Counted from the first letter of the stretch, positions 1-10,568 are shown. The stretch is DNA of 64,000 nucleotides from Azorinus chamasolen (GCA_963576725.1 OY755243.1:73802106-73866105); one strand, 5' to 3'. Numbers and translations: made by a program. Notes: generated by a model not told the origin, from the letters alone.

Positions 1-342
1 AATTGTCCTGCATGTCCAACCGAAACCGGGCTTTATAGGGGACTCCAAAATGGCATCCACCTGTGCCTGGTACAATCTCTGTTGGTCAGGATAATGATAA
101 AGGGCATAGTTAGAGATACGCACTTACGCACGTGCGTAACATCAATCGGAAATGTGACACTATGTCTGGTCCGGACCTCTATAACCACGATGCGTACATT
201 ACATTTGGATTCAGCTACGCTCCTGAATGTGACTATGCGATATCAGTGTTTCAACGTTAACTCTTACTACGCTGTTAAAAATACAGTCCGCTCAAAGTTT
301 GGATCTTATGCAAATTTGACTTATTTTGTTTCAAGTGCCAAA

Positions 343-410
343 TAGCTTTGATTTTGATGAAACGCCGAGTTGCTCAGTTGAGCGTCTCGTCTAGGTCCAA
401 GCTATTGGCA
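343..410. repeat. Family H inverted repeat (degenerate)
   Basis: Diverged copy of the motif TTGGATCC..GATGAGACGCCGAG with its inverse (GATGAAACGCCGAGTT and GAGCGTCTCGTC). Confidence 0.5.
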
Positions 411-424
411 AATGCATACAATTG

Positions 425-629
425 CATAAAACCTCTCTATAACGGCCACTAAATTACATCAAGTAGTTTGTGTGAAAGGCAGGTGGCTGCTTCAAGCAAT
501 GTGAAAGTAAAACAGAACGCTCCTATAGGAGCGTTCTGTTTTACTTTCACCTTGCTTTAAGCAGCCACCTGCCCTAAATACCAACTAAGCAACACAATTT
601 AGTGGCCGTTATAGAGAGGTTTTACTGTA
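425..629. mobile_element. Family F1 hairpin MITE
   Basis: Near-perfect palindrome with ends TAAAACCTCTCTATAACG and its complement ending TTTTACTGTA. The arms contain GCAGGTGGCTGCTT and AAAACAGAACGCTCC, with tip GCTCCTATAGGAGC. The leftmost CAGT is damaged (CAT). Confidence 0.85.
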
Positions 630-630
630 C

Positions 631-985
631 AATATAGCCGGTAAAATGGTTAAACCATTACCTGATGTACATTCATCAAAAGCTCTGATAATAATGAATG
701 CTAATTAAATCATTATATTAATATGTAAAGAAATTAATTTCCATTGTAAACCATGCATAGAGAATCAGATCTGCCCTGATCAAACAGCATTTACAAATAT
801 TTTATGAACTGGGTATACTCTGCAAAGGTGAAAGAAAGATTGGATTAGCAAGTACACTGTTAAAGAACCAGCGAATCCAAATTGTTTCTTCCGGTTTTCT
901 TTCTCTTGAGGAATTACAGACATTGTGTACACCATCACATGATGCAGTAAACTTTTTCGCTGCCAGTGCGCCCAAGATATTACCT
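631..985. other. Intron-like sequence, nothing recognised
   Basis: Single-copy-looking AT-rich DNA. A short minus-strand frame shares its sequence with the H palindrome only. Confidence 0.6.
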
Positions 986-1056
986 ATGCAAGCAGTTTGG
1001 ATCCTGATGAGACGCCGAGTAACTCGGCGTCTCACCAGGATCCAGACTGTTTGTTA
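986..1056. repeat. Family H inverted repeat (best copy)
   Basis: GTTTGGATCCTGATGAGACG, then CCGAGTAACTCGG, then the mirrored arm ending CCAGACTGTTTG. Arms of about 26 bp with only a few mismatches and almost no loop. Downstream text (gcagacgacaatagttggcagc, about 1138-1160) recurs near other H copies, so H is probably the core of a larger degenerate element. Confidence 0.65.
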
Positions 1057-1478
1057 CTGTGTTGATGTTGTTGTTGATGTTTTTAAGAAAAGGACAGTAA
1101 ATTGTACAAATGCAAATTGTAGCAAAGGACAATTATTGCAGACGACAATAGTTGGCAGCGAAAGAGTTAAAAGCAACGCTTCAGTCTATGCTTAGATTGC
1201 TTTGAAATATTTTGAAATATTTATATTCTTCCTGTCTGTAGTCTGAGTAAGCTGAATTTCATTGACTTCCATGTGTTCAAGTAACTTGGAATTAATGCAT
1301 CGATGCCTAGCTTGTTAAATAAAACCTATTTTAATCGACCAGTTACCAATCAAACAGCACGATTGGAATTTTAAAACTGGTGGTTGCCTAATGGCTGGAC
1401 AAAAGCAGTGCAGAAAGCTCCGTCCTGTCTTACTTTCCCTGCATTAAGCTACTATCAGCCATAGAGTTAGAGTATATG

Positions 1479-1687
1479 TTAAACCATTCCCTTATACTTA
1501 CGCCTTTTAACACCTCTGTAAAACTCATATTTTGAAACCACTGTGATAATATGTATTACAATTTATCACAATGGTTTCAAAACTCCACAATTCTATTTTT
1601 CCTTTTCTCTAGTAAATGCTCCTTTTCGGTAGATTTATTCAAAGAGGTTAGGTCTAAAAATAGCCTATGAGTGAGGGAATGGGTTAA
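1479..1687 (+). mobile_element. Family C hairpin MITE, arm tips lost
   Basis: TTAA-bounded; right end TAGCCTATGAGTGAGGGAAT then GGGTTAA. The GAGCATTTGCTCC tip has been deleted, leaving the GAAACCA..TGGTTTC part of the hairpin. Confidence 0.75.
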
Positions 1688-1758
1688 ACGGTCACTTAAG
1701 ACATGTTTTACTGTACACATGTGTGCATGAGCAATAAGTGTGGAGTAATTGTGACCCC

Positions 1759-1780
1759 CCCCCTCTCTCTCTCTCTCTCT

Positions 1781-1855
<75 letters not shown>

Positions 1856-1859
1856 TCTC
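1759..1859. repeat. (CT)n microsatellite
   Basis: About 100 bp of nearly uninterrupted CT with a few TTTC interruptions at the left side. The long Ser-Leu and Arg-Glu frames here are simple-repeat translations, not genes. Confidence 0.97.
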
Positions 1860-2262
1860 ACACATATCTCTTCTCTTCTCTTCCATCCAATCTAAAAGGA
1901 TGAAATGCAGATTTGAATGAATTTAAAAATGAAGAAAACAAACTGTTCCAACGTCATTCCCAAAAATGCTAAAAATACAAAGTAGGTTCAGAACGTATAC
2001 CAGAATAGCTATGTCAACCGGATCTAAACTACATATTCTTACATGTTGCTCCCCTTTCTACCTACTATATCTGGATTCAAACCAACTGCTCTGCTATCAG
2101 AGAGATCTCTCCCTGTCTATGTAGACGGTTTGTAGGGGTATAAACGTGTAGTCCTGTTGTGAACATCTTTCTCAATGTCATCAGAAATAGAGGCAACCGG
2201 CATAAACGTCACAATAAAATGTCTACCGTAAACATAGATCACGAGCTCATGATAAGCTTTTC

Positions 2263-2489
2263 TTAACCCATTCCCTCACATGCTGGTTTTAGATACAAAC
2301 TCTTTGAATAAATCTACCGAAAAGGAGCATTAACTAGAGAAAAGGAAAAGTTTAGAATTTTGTACTTTGAAACCATTGTGATAAATAGAGCATTTGCTCC
2401 TATAGGAGCAAATGCTCTATTTATCACAATGGTTTCACAAAGTGACTTTTACAGTCGACAGAAGTCGTCAATATGAGGGAATGGGTTAA
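2263..2489 (-). mobile_element. Family C hairpin MITE
   Basis: Full-length, TTAA on both sides, tip TTTGCTCCTATAGGAGCAAA inside a GAAACCATTGTGATAAATAG stem. Left terminal segment slightly changed (CTCACATGCTGG). Confidence 0.9.
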
Positions 2490-2519
2490 CTCTTATAATG
2501 CTAAACGCGACCTGACTAG

Positions 2520-2585
2520 CATTTGCAAACAGCTTGGATCCAGATGTAACTCGGCGTCACATCAGGATCGAAACTGTTTGACATT
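2520..2585. repeat. Family H inverted repeat
   Basis: CAGCTTGGATCCAGATG..TAACTCGGCGTC..ATCAGGATCGAAACTGTT; one arm is shortened. Confidence 0.55.
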
Positions 2586-2720
2586 CGATCAGCAATTTCT
2601 AAAACGCGTGTACGAATTAGAAGTACATGTAAGTGAAAAATGAAATCAGGGTATTGGTATTCTTTCTTATTTTCGGCACGATAAGGGTAAATCCCTTATT
2701 CTGCTACAAAAAATATCTGC

Positions 2721-2895
2721 GTAACCCTTTCCTCCATAGATAAGCATTTCTACGCCTTTGAAAACAGAGTAGACCAAGGCCAGATATTTCCTGTAGGAGC
2801 TGTCTGGTCAGGGTATGTTCTGTTTACTTATAGAATAATATAGATCTGATTCTGAAGCTTCTGTCACAGCCAAACATTTCCTTGTTAATGTGTAA
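2721..2895 (-). mobile_element. Family A MITE, right end missing
   Basis: CCCTTTCCTCCATAGATAAG start, core GTAGACCAAGGCCAGA..CTGTAGGAGCTGTCTGG; decays after the 'aaacatttccttg' segment. Confidence 0.7.
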
Positions 2896-2935
2896 AAATA
2901 AAAGTGTAGTCCTTGAACATGCATGCAGTCATATC

Positions 2936-3387
2936 TTAACCTTATGCTTCAGAAATTGTCATGCAAGAAATAATAACATCATGAATACTAATTGCTGCAA
3001 CAACATATGGACACATGAAGTTTTGGCAACGACAGAAACTGTAGAATAATATCTATATTATTTCACAAGCAAACATGGCAGACCCAAATAAGAAGGCTCC
3101 TTAACCCATTATCTCATATTGACGACTTTGTAGAAGTCACTTTGTGAAACCATTGTGATAAATAGAGCATTTTCTCCTATAGCAGCAAATGCTCTATTTA
3201 TCACAATGGCTTCAAACTACAAAATTCTAAAAGTTCCTTTTCTCTAGTTAATGCCCCTTTTCGGTAGATATATTCAAAGAGGTTGTATCTAAAAATAGCA
3301 TATGAGGTAATGGGTTAAGGCGCCGTCTGATCTCGGTCTACTCTGTTTACAAAGGCTATGAAAAGGCGTGTTCATGGGGTAAATTAA
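2936..3387 (+). mobile_element. Family A MITE interrupted at its hairpin tip by a family C copy
   Basis: The left half (TTAACC..CATGAATACTAATT..AGAAGGCTCC) stops at 3100 and the right half (GCGCCGTCTGATCTCGGTC..) resumes at about 3319 after a complete family C element. Without the insert it is an ordinary A hairpin. Confidence 0.85.
3101..3318 (+). mobile_element. Family C MITE nested in family A
   Basis: Complete TTAA-to-TTAA copy with ends CCCATTATCTCAT and ATGAGGTAATGGG; tip TTTTCTCCTATAGCAGCAAA has two mismatches. Confidence 0.9.
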
Positions 3388-3570
3388 ATTAATTTTGATT
3401 GAGGAAAAGAGTTAAGACCTGTTGTACTATATCGCCCTAGATTTCAGTCTGTATATTATCCGTGATCGATGAAGGAAGAAACAGACGTGGGACGGGATCA
3501 GGCATTCTTGTGCATGGATTGAAATTAATTCCCACCACCTGTTTAAGTTATGCTGCAAGTTCCACGGATA

Positions 3571-3768
3571 TACAGTAAAACTCCTTTAAATCAGGCATTC
3601 AAATTGGTATCAATACTGGTCTGTGACAGCTTATATCAGGGTGAAAGTCATGCAGTAAGCTCATATATGAGCTTTCTGCGTGACTTTCATCCTGCATTAA
3701 GCAGCCACTTGGCTAAACCATCTAAATTCTTCTTTACTGAAATCCCGATTTAGAAGGGGGTTACTATA
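3571..3768. mobile_element. Family F2 hairpin MITE
   Basis: TACAGTAAAACTCC end, TA-flanked; central palindrome AGGGTGAAAGTCATGCAG..GCGTGACTTTCATCC with tip AAGCTCATATATGAGCTT. Confidence 0.8.
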
Positions 3769-4288
3769 TCAGATTAAGCGCATTTGAACACATTCTGGCA
3801 AACACATCGAGATTTTTTATGTTTGAACAGGTATTGAATTTCACTGTCTGAAACTCTGATATTTAAAATAATAATCTTATTCAACAAAGTTAAGACGATT
3901 GCGCAATTTTCAGAATTTGTGCGTATGACATTTGTTTAGACTGAGACGTTAGTGAAAAAAGGTGCATATCGTACATCGATATCGAGAGTATGCGTGACAA
4001 GAACAGACAGAGAAACAAACATAGAGTAAAATATCCTGGGATACCGTTTTCTTTGAAGTTTTAAGCTTTCTGTAATACAGAAGTTTCATTGCCGTTACAG
4101 TCGTGAGTTTTTCATTATATTAATGGTTTCAATACAAAATCTGGAGCAATTATCATTCTATTTCACCTGTTTTCGATTTACAGTTTAATTAAAGCCTTCG
4201 TTCGCAGACTAAACCTACGTGTGTTGCACTGGGAGGCCCGTACTGGCAGTGTAGTAAAACCGCTATACAAAGCTTGCTTGATGAAGTT

Positions 4289-4528
4289 AAGTAAAACCTC
4301 TCTAAAGCGACCACACAGAACATAGGTCTTAATCTGGGTCTTAAATACAGTAGTAGCTAAATGCAGGACGAATGTAATGCAGAAAGCTCCTATTGGAGCT
4401 TTCTGCATTACACTCGTCCTGCATTTAGCAACCACCTGTTAATGGCGACACCTAAAATGGTAAAGTGCTGCAAGTAAAGACACTTACGTTTATTTATAAA
4501 GTGGTTGCTTAAGGCAGGTTTAACTGTA
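4289..4528. mobile_element. Family F2 hairpin MITE
   Basis: Ends GTAAAACCTCTCTAAAGCG and GGTTTAACTGTA; hairpin TAAATGCAGGACG..AGAAAGCTCC, tip GCTCCTATTGGAGC. Confidence 0.85.
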
Positions 4529-4587
4529 CTTCCATTTAAAACAGTGTGAAGTTAAAAAAAAATCACTACCATTCTATATACATGCTA

Positions 4588-4834
4588 TTAACCCTTGACT
4601 TCATGAATACTCATGTAAGAAGTAATGACATCATGCATATTAATTAGTTGTTTTTATAATAGCATATGAACACAGGAATATTTTACCAAGACAGAAAGTG
4701 TATAATCAGATCTATATTATGTCAAAGGCGAACAGAGTAGATCCTGATCAGACGGCTCCTATGGGAGCCGTCTGATATGGGTCTACTTTGTTTGCAAAAG
4801 TGTAGAAAGGTGTATTTATAGAGTAAAGGGTTGA
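4588..4834 (+). mobile_element. Family A hairpin MITE, near full length
   Basis: TTAACCCTTGACTTCATGAA start; arms GTAGATCCTGATCAGACGG and CCGTCTGATATGGGTCTAC; right terminus AAAGGGTTGA. Confidence 0.9.
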
Positions 4835-4899
4835 TATTGCATCATAAGATCATATTAAGTCCTTCCTGCGACTGGAAGTTAGTCAAGTTACCTATATAC

Positions 4900-6190
4900 C
4901 CTATATATTGATGCTACTAAAATTCCTTTTTGTTCTAACCATACCCTCTATTGATATTCCAGCATTGGCCTCCGGTTATACTGTTTCAATGCATTCTGTT
5001 AATGCTCCTAAAACGATCCGTGTTGGTGTTATCAATACCCTCTTTAGACGCTTCGAAAATTGAAACCGTCTGTGCTTGAAAAAGGGCCCTTATTGATGCT
5101 CTCAAAATGTCCTCTATAAACCCTTTCCTCCATATATACACCTTTCTACGCCTCTATAATAACCACCTCTTGAAACCATTGTGATAAATAGAGCATTTGC
5201 TCCTATAGGAGCAAATGCTCTATTTATCACAATGGTTTCAAACTACAAAATTCTAAAATTTTACTTTTCTCTAGTATATGCTCCTTTTGGGTAGATTCAT
5301 TCAAAGAGGTTGCGTCTAAACTAAAAATAGCCTCTGGAGGAAAGGGTTAATATTCCATACTTGTCTGTGTTGATCCCCAGTATCTCATTCAAATGCTCCA
5401 AAAACGGGCCTTGTTGGTAAAATGTCCTCCCTTGGTGTCCCAAAATGGTATGTGTTGGTGGTGTTCCATAATGATATACCGGTATGTTGATGGTCTTTAG
5501 TGCTACCTAAAGACGATCCGAAAACGGATTTTGTCGGCAAAGGTCCTCTGACTGTTGATGTTCCAAAGTGACATGTGTTGGTGTTCCATAATGGTGTGCT
5601 TAGTGTTCCAAAATGGTATGTGTCGGTGTCCTATAATGGCATGTTGTTGTTCCACATAAGTATTTGTTGGTGTTCACAATGGCATGTGTTAGTGTTCATA
5701 ATGGTATGTGTTCGTGTTCATAACGATATGTGTTCGTGTTCCGTAATGTTATATGTTGCTGTTCGTGTTGATAGGTGTAACTGTTGGCGTTCCATAATGG
5801 TAAGTGTTGGTGTTCAGAATGGTTTGTGTTGGTGTTCCATAATGGGTAGGACTTTGTGTTCATAGTGTTATGAGTAAGTTTTCTTAATGGTATGTGCTGG
5901 TGTCAATAATGCCACGTGTTGATGTTCATAAAGGCGTGTGTTGGTGTTCCATAATGGTATGTGTTGGTGTTTATAGTGGTAGGTCTTTGTATTCCATAAT
6001 AGTATGTGTTAGTTTTCATAATGGTTGGTGTTGGTGTTCGTAATGGTATGTGTTGCCGTTCCCCGGTGTCCCATTCAGGTACGTGTACTCCGAAAAGGGG
6101 TAAAATGTCCTCTGTTGATATTCCATAATGGCACGTGTTGGCCTTTCCCTGTGTTACATTCAGACTGTCCTCAATTGGTGTTCCGTTTAC
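4900..6190 (+). repeat. Degenerate minisatellite, unit about 22-25 bp
   Basis: Many imperfect copies of TATGTGTTGGTGTTCCATAA, best between 5440 and 6060. A related, looser version (CCTCTGTTGATATTCC, AAAATGTCCTC) forms both edges. A family C element interrupts it at 5117-5350. The frames across it (VLVFIMVCV-like) are repeat translations. Confidence 0.85.
5117..5350 (+). mobile_element. Family C MITE inserted in the minisatellite
   Basis: Variant ends CCCTTTCCTCCATATA and GGAGGAAAGGG, like family A termini. Perfect tip TTTGCTCCTATAGGAGCAAA. Confidence 0.9.
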
Positions 6191-6229
6191 GTATTAAACA
6201 CAATGTCGCGTTTCTTCGATCTCTGTGTA

Positions 6230-6475
6230 TTAACCCGTTACCCCATGAATATTCATGTAAGAAATATGGCATGTATATTATTTAGCAGAATTGTCATAAT
6301 GGTATATGGATACTGAAGTTTTTGGCCATGTTAGAAACTATAGAATCAGGAATCATCTGTTTGCGTATGAAATTATGATAGATATGACACTACTGCTTCT
6401 ACCTATACCTAAAACACGCTGTATACATATGTCATTATAAAAAAATAGCTAATAAATATTCATGATGTCATTATT
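6230..6475. mobile_element. Rearranged family A: two left halves head to head
   Basis: A '+' left half (CCATGAATATTCATGTAAG.., 6230-6355) is joined at 'ctgtttgcgtatgaaa' to a '-' half ending CTAATAAATATTCATGATG (to 6475). The core hairpin and one terminus are missing. Confidence 0.7.
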
Positions 6476-6479
6476 AGAG

Positions 6480-6715
6480 TCCTTCATTGAAAATGCAGGA
6501 GCCCTATAGGAATCACATTTTCTATCTGTCCGTCCGTCCGTCAACACATTTGATGTGACGCGATAACTCAAATAGTACTTTACATATTGGTTTCATATTA
6601 AGGGCATATGCTTAGGATCACCAGAGGAAGACGCCATAGTTTTTGGGTTGAATGAGATCACTACGTCTAGAGTTATATGCCCTTGATTACAGGGCCCTCT
6701 GACTGAGTCAGTGTT
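6480..6715. repeat. Bivalve-type dispersed repeat fragment
   Basis: Contains CTGTCCGTCCGTCCGTC, CGCGATAACTCAAATAGTAC and AGAGTTATATGCCCTTG, resembling other parts of this window (9.9-10.3, 26.1-26.4 and 33.9-34.1 kb). Confidence 0.5.
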
Positions 6716-6730
6716 CTAGTTTCCTTCTTG

Positions 6731-6806
6731 AAGTTAGGCTACCACCTGCCTCTATGATCCAGTATATTACACATCTGTATTGGCTGCATTAGAAGGGTTT
6801 ACTGTA
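6731..6806. mobile_element. Family F2 fragment (right end)
   Basis: ACCACCTGCC segment plus GCATTAGAAGGGTTTACTGTA terminus; the hairpin is gone. Confidence 0.6.
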
Positions 6807-7022
6807 TCTCACAACGTTATTGTATAGCAGAGGCAAACTGCGTAAGGTGAGGAGGCGGTTGAACTTGTATTAACTGAGCGTATGGCCTCAAGCTAGGGTG
6901 TGTTGAGGCCAAGGCGTGTTATAGCAGAGAGGGTGTTATTACAACAGTTGTATTAACACTTTAAATACTAAACCGTTTTCCTAAGTATTGTTCATGTAGC
7001 AAATCACGAATTTACCAGTATT

Positions 7023-7231
7023 TACAGTAGAACCCCACTAAACCGGACGTTAAATTTAGTAAATTGATCGGTCTTTGTAAACAAATGGCAGCTTAATGCA
7101 GGGTGAAAGTCATGCAGAAAGCTCCTCTAGGAGCTTTCTGCATGACTTTCACCCTGCATTTAGCAGCCACCTGACTAAAAGCATCTCTTGTTTTCTCTAC
7201 TAAAATTTTGAATAAGAGATATTTTACTGTA
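7023..7231. mobile_element. Family F2 hairpin MITE
   Basis: TACAGTAGAACCCC to ATTTTACTGTA; long stem GCAGGGTGAAAGTCATGCAG with tip AAGCTCCTCTAGGAGCTT. Confidence 0.88.
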
Positions 7232-7239
7232 CAATGTAT

Positions 7240-7440
7240 TAGAATGTTTTTGTTATGATGGTATACCGATATGAACACGGCGTGTGTTGAACATTGCACC
7301 CAATGTAGAATCAGATCTATATTATTCAATAAGCAAATAGAACAAATCCTGATCAGATGGCTCCGTCAGGAGCTGTCTGGTCTGGGTCTACACTGTTGAC
7401 ACATACGTAAAATACGTCTCTATCAAGTAAATGGACCAGT
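7240..7440 (+). mobile_element. Family A MITE, both ends eroded
   Basis: Core AAATCCTGATCAGATGGCTC..AGGAGCTGTCTGGTCTGG with flanking 'gtagaatcagatctatatta'. Confidence 0.7.
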
Positions 7441-7487
7441 AAGCTTCATCGCCAATATAGAACATGAAAGTAAAATAATTATATTGT

Positions 7488-7681
7488 ATGTCTTTTCCCT
7501 GTTCTATGTTTATTCCAAATTCCAATATCTACTGAAGATACATGGGCAAAATAGTTGAAAATATTGAAGGTGGAACATTGTAGCCATTTTAGAAAGTAAA
7601 GTTTCTATAGGAGCCGTCTGATCTGGGCCTACACTGTTTGCAAATGTGTGAAAATGCGTTTATATGATGGAAAGGGTTAAA
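7488..7681 (+). mobile_element. Family B MITE with left arm deleted
   Basis: TTCCCTGTTCTATGTTTATT start and TATATGATGGAAAGGGTTAA end. The hairpin keeps only its right arm (CTATAGGAGCCGTCTGATC). Confidence 0.85.
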
Positions 7682-7694
7682 AATCGTACAGAAT

Positions 7695-7892
7695 GTCAAT
7701 CAGTTCGGATCCTAATGAGAAGCAGCTTTACCCTGGATTAAAACTGTGAAGATTTGTCACGACTCTGCCCATACTGGGGCAAGAGTTGCATAATCACTTA
7801 TCTCGCCTATATACAAAATCTGGTTAGAGAAACAAACAGTTTTGATCCAGATCAGCCACAGAATAGCTCAGTTTCTGCCCAGACCCAGTAAT
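7695..7892. repeat. Degenerate family H-like repeats
   Basis: CAGTTCGGATCCTAATGAGA at 7700 and CAGTTTTGATCCAGATCAG at 7840 resemble H arms; no clean palindrome remains. Confidence 0.35.
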
Positions 7893-8099
7893 ACAGTAAA
7901 ACCCCTCTAATGCGACCACCTAAAAGAGGCATAATTCTGGGTTGTATAGGCAGGTGGTAGCTTAATGCATGACAAAAGTAATGTAGAAAGCTAAAGGAGC
8001 TTTCTGTATTACTTTTGTCCTGCATTAAGCAACCACCTGCTTATAAAGACATATACGTTTATTCATTAAGTGGTCGCATTAGAGGTGTTCTACTTAGTA
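7892..8099. mobile_element. Family F2 hairpin MITE
   Basis: TACAGTAAAACCCCTCTAAT to GTGTTCTACTTAGTA; stem GACAAAAGTAATGTAGAAAG, tip shortened to GCTAAAGGAGC. Confidence 0.85.
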
Positions 8100-8128
8100 T
8101 GATATATATTTGCTCTACAGAGTATACG

Positions 8129-8304
8129 TACAGTGAAACCTCCCTAAAGCGACCACCTGAAATACATAATTCATGATAAGGTGGTAGCTTAATGCAGGAC
8201 GAAAGTTTTGCGGAAAACTCCAGTGGGAGCTTACTTTTGTCCTGAATTAAGTATCCACCTGCGTTTAAAGACACTAAATTATATTCATTAAGTAGTCGCT
8301 TTAA
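8129..8304. mobile_element. Family F2 MITE cut by a family A element
   Basis: TACAGTGAAACCTCCCTAAA start; stem partly deleted; the right end stops at TTAA (8301) where family A sequence begins. Confidence 0.75.
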
Positions 8305-8425
8305 CACTTTACTCCACGAAAACATTCATGTAAGATTTAGTGACATTATAAATATAAATTATATTAGTATTTATACTGGCAGATGAACACAAGAATGTTT
8401 TGCCATGACAAAATCTGAATAAACA
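8301..8425 (+). mobile_element. Family A left-end fragment
   Basis: TTAACACTTTACTCCACGAA through 'tgccatgacaaaatctgaat'; no core. Confidence 0.7.
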
Positions 8426-8622
8426 AATATATTGCCTTCGGTCTGTGGGTTCGGTTAGAAAGAAGGAGGGGTGTAAACCAAAGTTACGATAAGATTTGCG
8501 GCAGAAATAACGGTCTGATAATTAGTATGTTAATCTTTTTCGCAATAATCCTCGGTCATTGGCATCAGATAAATCATGACCAGGATTCCCTAAATTCCTA
8601 CCCAATAACGTTTGGGTTTTAC

Positions 8623-8875
8623 TTAACCATTTACTCCATAAATACGCTTTTTTATGCCATTGCAAACAGAGTAGACCGAGACCAGACAGCTCCTATAGGA
8701 GCTGTCTGGTCTGGGTCTGCTCTGTTTGCTTATGGAATAGTGTAGATATGAATTTACAGTTTCTGCCATGGCTAAAGCTTCATGTGTTCACAATATGCCA
8801 TTATAAAAAAATAATCTAATTAATATTCATGATGCAATTATTTGTTATATAAATATTCATGGAGTAAATGGTTAA
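8623..8875 (-). mobile_element. Family A hairpin MITE, full length
   Basis: TTAA at both ends, core CAGACAGCTCCTATAGGAGC in arms GTAGACCGAGACCAGA and TCTGGTCTGGGTCTGC. Confidence 0.93.
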
Positions 8876-9120
8876 GCATTTCTTCCATGAATACTCAAGT
8901 TAAGACGTTAATTACTGCATGAATATCTATGGAGTTAACTTTTGTAAATTCATAATAAAAAAATTGCTTTGCTGTAATAGAACTTCAGAATCAGATCAAT
9001 ATTATTCCATAAGCAAACTGAGTAGACTCTGATCAGACAGCTCCTACATGAGCTGTCTAATCTAAGTATATTCTGTTTGCAAAATTGTCAGGTTTCATCT
9101 TTATGAGGGAATGGGTTTAA
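8872..9120 (+). mobile_element. Family A MITE abutting the previous one
   Basis: Shares the TTAA at 8872-8875 with its neighbour, so the two stand back to back. Core CAGACAGCTCCTACATGAGC; right end GAGGGAATGGGTTTAA. Confidence 0.85.
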
Positions 9121-9377
9121 CATGCTAGATGCGAATTCGTGATAGATAATATAATTAACTTTTCCTATTTTTTTAAACAGACCATCCACGCTGTTTGGAA
9201 TTCAGATATTTTGTTAAAGGAATAGACAGTGTTTTTTATTGAGAAAAAAATAGCAGAAATATTTGCAGACGACAGTTAACCAGCGTTGTAAAATCAATTG
9301 ATTCTTGTTCAAACCCATCAGTGAGTGGCAGCTCATTCTACACTTTAAGTTGTGCGCAAAAAATTACTTACCACAAT

Positions 9378-9567
9378 ATAGTAACCCCCCTTTAAACTGA
9401 ACTTTTAGTTAGTAAGAATTTAAATCTTTTGGGGCAGGTGACTGCTTAATGCAGGATGAAAGCTGGAGCTTTCTGTATGACTTTCATCCTGCATTAAGCT
9501 GTAACCTGTCTTAAATATCGGCGATGATATTAATCTATAAAGTCTTTGTTAGGGAGGTTTTACTGTA
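9378..9567. mobile_element. Family F2 MITE with shortened hairpin
   Basis: TATAGTAACCCCCC to GGGAGGTTTTACTGTA; stem GCAGGATGAAAG..CTTTCATCCTGC with tip reduced to CTGGAGC. Confidence 0.82.
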
Positions 9568-9599
9568 TATTATTTTTCCATTTCTTGTCTAAAACATTT

Positions 9600-9690
9600 A
9601 TCTTGCAATTGGATCTTGATGAGACAGTGTGTTACTGATCCCATCTGGCATAGCAAGCTCCAAAACAGATGTTTGTGAGTGAACGCAGAG
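9600..9690. repeat. Family H-like inverted repeat (degenerate)
   Basis: TTGGATCTTGATGAGAC..TGTGTTACTGATCC; one recognisable arm. Confidence 0.35.
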
Positions 9691-9859
9691 TAACAACATC
9701 CGGACCTTGCTCGGTGGTTTCTGTATTGCAACACTGGGGCCTTTTATATTTATGCGAAGCTCAAACTTGCAAAAATCCGTCACATGATGGTTTGTTCACG
9801 TATACAATCCTTAGTCGGATGATTGTAAATGAGCTCAGAATCGTGCATACAGTTTTTGT

Positions 9860-10300
9860 GTCACTTGCCGAGAGGTAGTGTGTCACTTAGGGGTCACATT
9901 TCCGTCTGTCTGTCTGTCTGTCTGTCCGTCCGTCGGTCACATTTTCTTTTTTGCTGTAGTTTCTAAACTAATCATTATAGAGCTTTCACATTTCACATGT
10001 GTCTTTCTCTCATCGAGGACCATTGGTGTAACTAAGGTCCATCACTCTGCATGCAATACTTTTTGAGTTATTCCCCTTTGTTCACACTTTCTTTTTTGGG
10101 GCTGTCATTTCTAAACTAATCATTATAGAGCTTTCACACGTGTCTTCCTCTTTTGAGGACCACTGTTGTTACTAATGTCCGTCACTCTGCATGCAATACT
10201 TTTTGAGTTATTGCCCTTTGTTCTGATTTCACTCCAGCGTATTAACAGTTTTTGTGTCAGCTGCGAGCAGGTGACACATGTGTTCCTCCGAACACTCTTG
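9860..10300. repeat. Dispersed repeat with a 148-bp tandem duplication
   Basis: (TCTG)n/(TCCG)n run at 9902-9935, then two units spaced 148 bp (TTCTAAACTAATCATTATAG at 9961 and 10109), each ending TTTTTGAGTTATT. Edges carry GTGTCACTTGCCGAGAGG and CAGCTGCGAGCAGGTGAC, possibly inverted ends. Confidence 0.7.
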
Positions 10301-10311
10301 TTAAACTCGGG

Positions 10312-10372
10312 GGCGTGCTAGGGGCTTTCTGTATTACTTTCATTATACATTATGCAACCAAATGCCTTTAAC
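10312..10372. mobile_element. Family F2 fragment
   Basis: GGGCTTTCTGTATTACTTTC and ATTATGCAACCAAATGCC match the right hairpin arm only. Confidence 0.55.
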
Positions 10373-10404
10373 CTTTTACTCTATAAAGGTCTAGTCTGTT
10401 TGCG

Positions 10405-10568
10405 TTATGGTGTTAATGGTTGTATAATGCATGACAAAGGTTAGGCAGACAGTTCCAGCATAATTATTGTTTTCTGCATAACTTTTGTTCTATATTAATC
10501 TACCACCCGCCTTTAAGAGCCAGATTTAGACCTCAGTTTGGTGGTCGCATTAGAGGGGTTTTACTGTA
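10405..10568. mobile_element. Family F2 MITE, left end missing
   Basis: Diverged stem (ATGCATGACAAAGG / CTTTTGTTCTATATTAA) and intact end GCATTAGAGGGGTTTTACTG. Confidence 0.75.

Noticed and set aside
1577..1920. Long Arg-Glu and Ser-Leu reading frames
   Set aside because: They are translations of a (CT)n microsatellite on both strands.
5575..6316. Val/Cys-rich reading frames of 60-96 aa
   Set aside because: Translations of the minisatellite; no start context, domain or splice support.
8623..8745. Frames ending DRDQTAPIGAVWSGSALFA-type, found many times
   Set aside because: These recurring peptide strings (also at 25.5, 31.4, 46.9 and 59.2 kb) are hairpin cores of families A, D and E read in frame.
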